Source: Prorocentrum cordatum (taxonomy: Eukaryota > Sar > Dinophyceae > Prorocentrales > Prorocentraceae). From it: a stretch of 64,000 nucleotides of DNA. Of this stretch, positions 63,370 to 64,000 are shown one piece after another (the stretch's first letter is position 1; every line of letters begins with the position of its first letter). Both the position numbers and the translations under genes were made by a program. The DNA lies in NCBI GenBank assembly GCA_963575745.1, contig CAUYUJ010014356.1, positions 72,001-136,000 on the forward strand, given 5' to 3'. Under the pieces are notes generated by a model. The model did not search any database, was not told where the DNA came from, and saw only the letters and a list, made by a program, of their open reading frames with translations.

Positions 63370-63965
63370 GGAGGGAGTGGAGGGATGGGAGCGAGAGAGG
63401 GAGCCAAAACACCAGACGGACAACGTGGGAGGCGGCGGAAGGGAACGCATGAATGATACTGGAGTAGGACGGGGAAAGCAGGAGGAGGAGGAGGAGGAGG
63501 CGAGGAGGAGGAGATGACGAGGGAGGAAGGCGCGAGGACGCAACGAGGGCGGAGAGGGACGGGGGGGAGAAACGGGACGGAGCGAGGGAGGAGCAGTTGC
63601 TGCAGGCAGGTGGCCGCCTGCCCCGCGAAGGGGGCCAGGAGAGGTGGGCGGCCGCAGGGCCGCTCCTTGGCGTCGTTGGGCATCTGGATCTTCAGCTTCG
63701 GCGCCACGCGCTCGATCTGAGAGCAAGCGCGCCCCGAGGAACAGATCGCTCCTCCTCCTCCTCCTCCTCCTCCTCCTCCTCCTCCTCCTCCTCGTCGCGT
63801 TCTCCTCGCCTCCCCCTCCCCCTCCTCCTCCCCCTCCTCCTCCTCCTCCTCCGCCTCGTCCCCCTGCTCCTCCTTCTTCTCCTCCTCCTCCTCCTCCTCC
63901 GCCTCATCCTCCTCCTCCGATTGGGAGCCCAAGTCTTCAGCGACTTGTGTTGTGGCTCCGGGCAC
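63370..63965 (-). CDS. Gene part at window edge, acidic tract then conserved-looking exon
   Basis: One open minus frame. It begins with mixed residues (VAEDLGSQSEEEDEAE), passes through Glu and Gly runs from TCC units (63745-63920), and then reads CSQIERVAPKLKIQMPNDA, KERPCGRPPLLAPFAG and QAATCLQQLLLP with about 95 percent GC3 before turning Pro/Ser-rich. CTCTCAG before ATCGAG could be an acceptor, making the acidic part a separate exon. The gene likely continues beyond 64000. No family recognised. Confidence 0.5.
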
Positions 63966-64000
63966 TCCTCCCGGGCTTCGGCTTCTGAGGCCCGCTTTCT

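Overview
The window looks like nuclear DNA of a GC-rich protist, most likely a dinoflagellate. This is inferred from sequence texture: many short, very GC3-rich exons; introns with AG (often AG|G) at the 3' end but GT, GC, GA or looser 5' ends; huge GGA/TCC, GAT, CGT, CA and GA satellites; and many short dispersed repeats with terminal inverted repeats (TIRs). I see no bacterial operons, rRNA, tRNA, CRISPR or recognisable virus. Two 100-N gaps (3218-3317, 45505-45604) mark a scaffolded assembly.

I recognise no gene family with certainty. All coding calls rest on codon-position GC bias, protein-like composition, splice signals and frame continuity. One multi-exon gene runs on the plus strand (about 1346-2998). 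It converges on a series of genes and exons on the minus strand that starts at 3075 and continues to the right edge, with the best-supported pieces at 3075-4434, 4929-6956, 15376-15759, 17993-18462, 21383-22290, 23652-24765, 25560-26830, 29379-29885, 34676-36174, 43091-43660, 48560-50605, 53577-55886, 56794-58676, 61296-61733 and 63370-63965. The spaces between are dispersed repeats and simple-sequence satellites.

Dispersed repeats are given local letters. A: ends TCGGGC..GCCCGA, about 147 bp, 12 copies. B: hairpin with GC-rich arms, about 190 bp. C: TCGGG plus GAAAGGGG ends, about 190 bp. D: short, 2 copies. E: TATGATGTTCC ends, about 190 bp. F: nested in E. G, H: CTTCTCAGAAGG or CTTCTTAGAAGG type. 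I, J, K (TACAGTC ends), L (AAGAGTGACCC ends), M (no TIR, CA-rich head), N (GTGTTGCTAGAAG ends), P (TACGGTAGG ends), Q, T (GATGCATCGGC core), plus R and V, which look like decayed coding repeats.

The most interesting observation is that many of these TIR elements sit inside exons, flanked by direct repeats of about 10-19 bp or more. Removing the element plus one direct-repeat copy joins open, GC3-rich reading frames. The best cases are 21383-22290 (P then B elements), 23652-24765 (B, K, A), 53577-55515 (A, G, A), 56794-57344 (C, E) and 43091-43660 (B). At several junctions an AG lies exactly where a splice acceptor is needed. This is the pattern expected of introner-type elements, transposons that behave as introns. 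In this window at least five unrelated families seem to do it, and one P copy lacks an AG at the junction.
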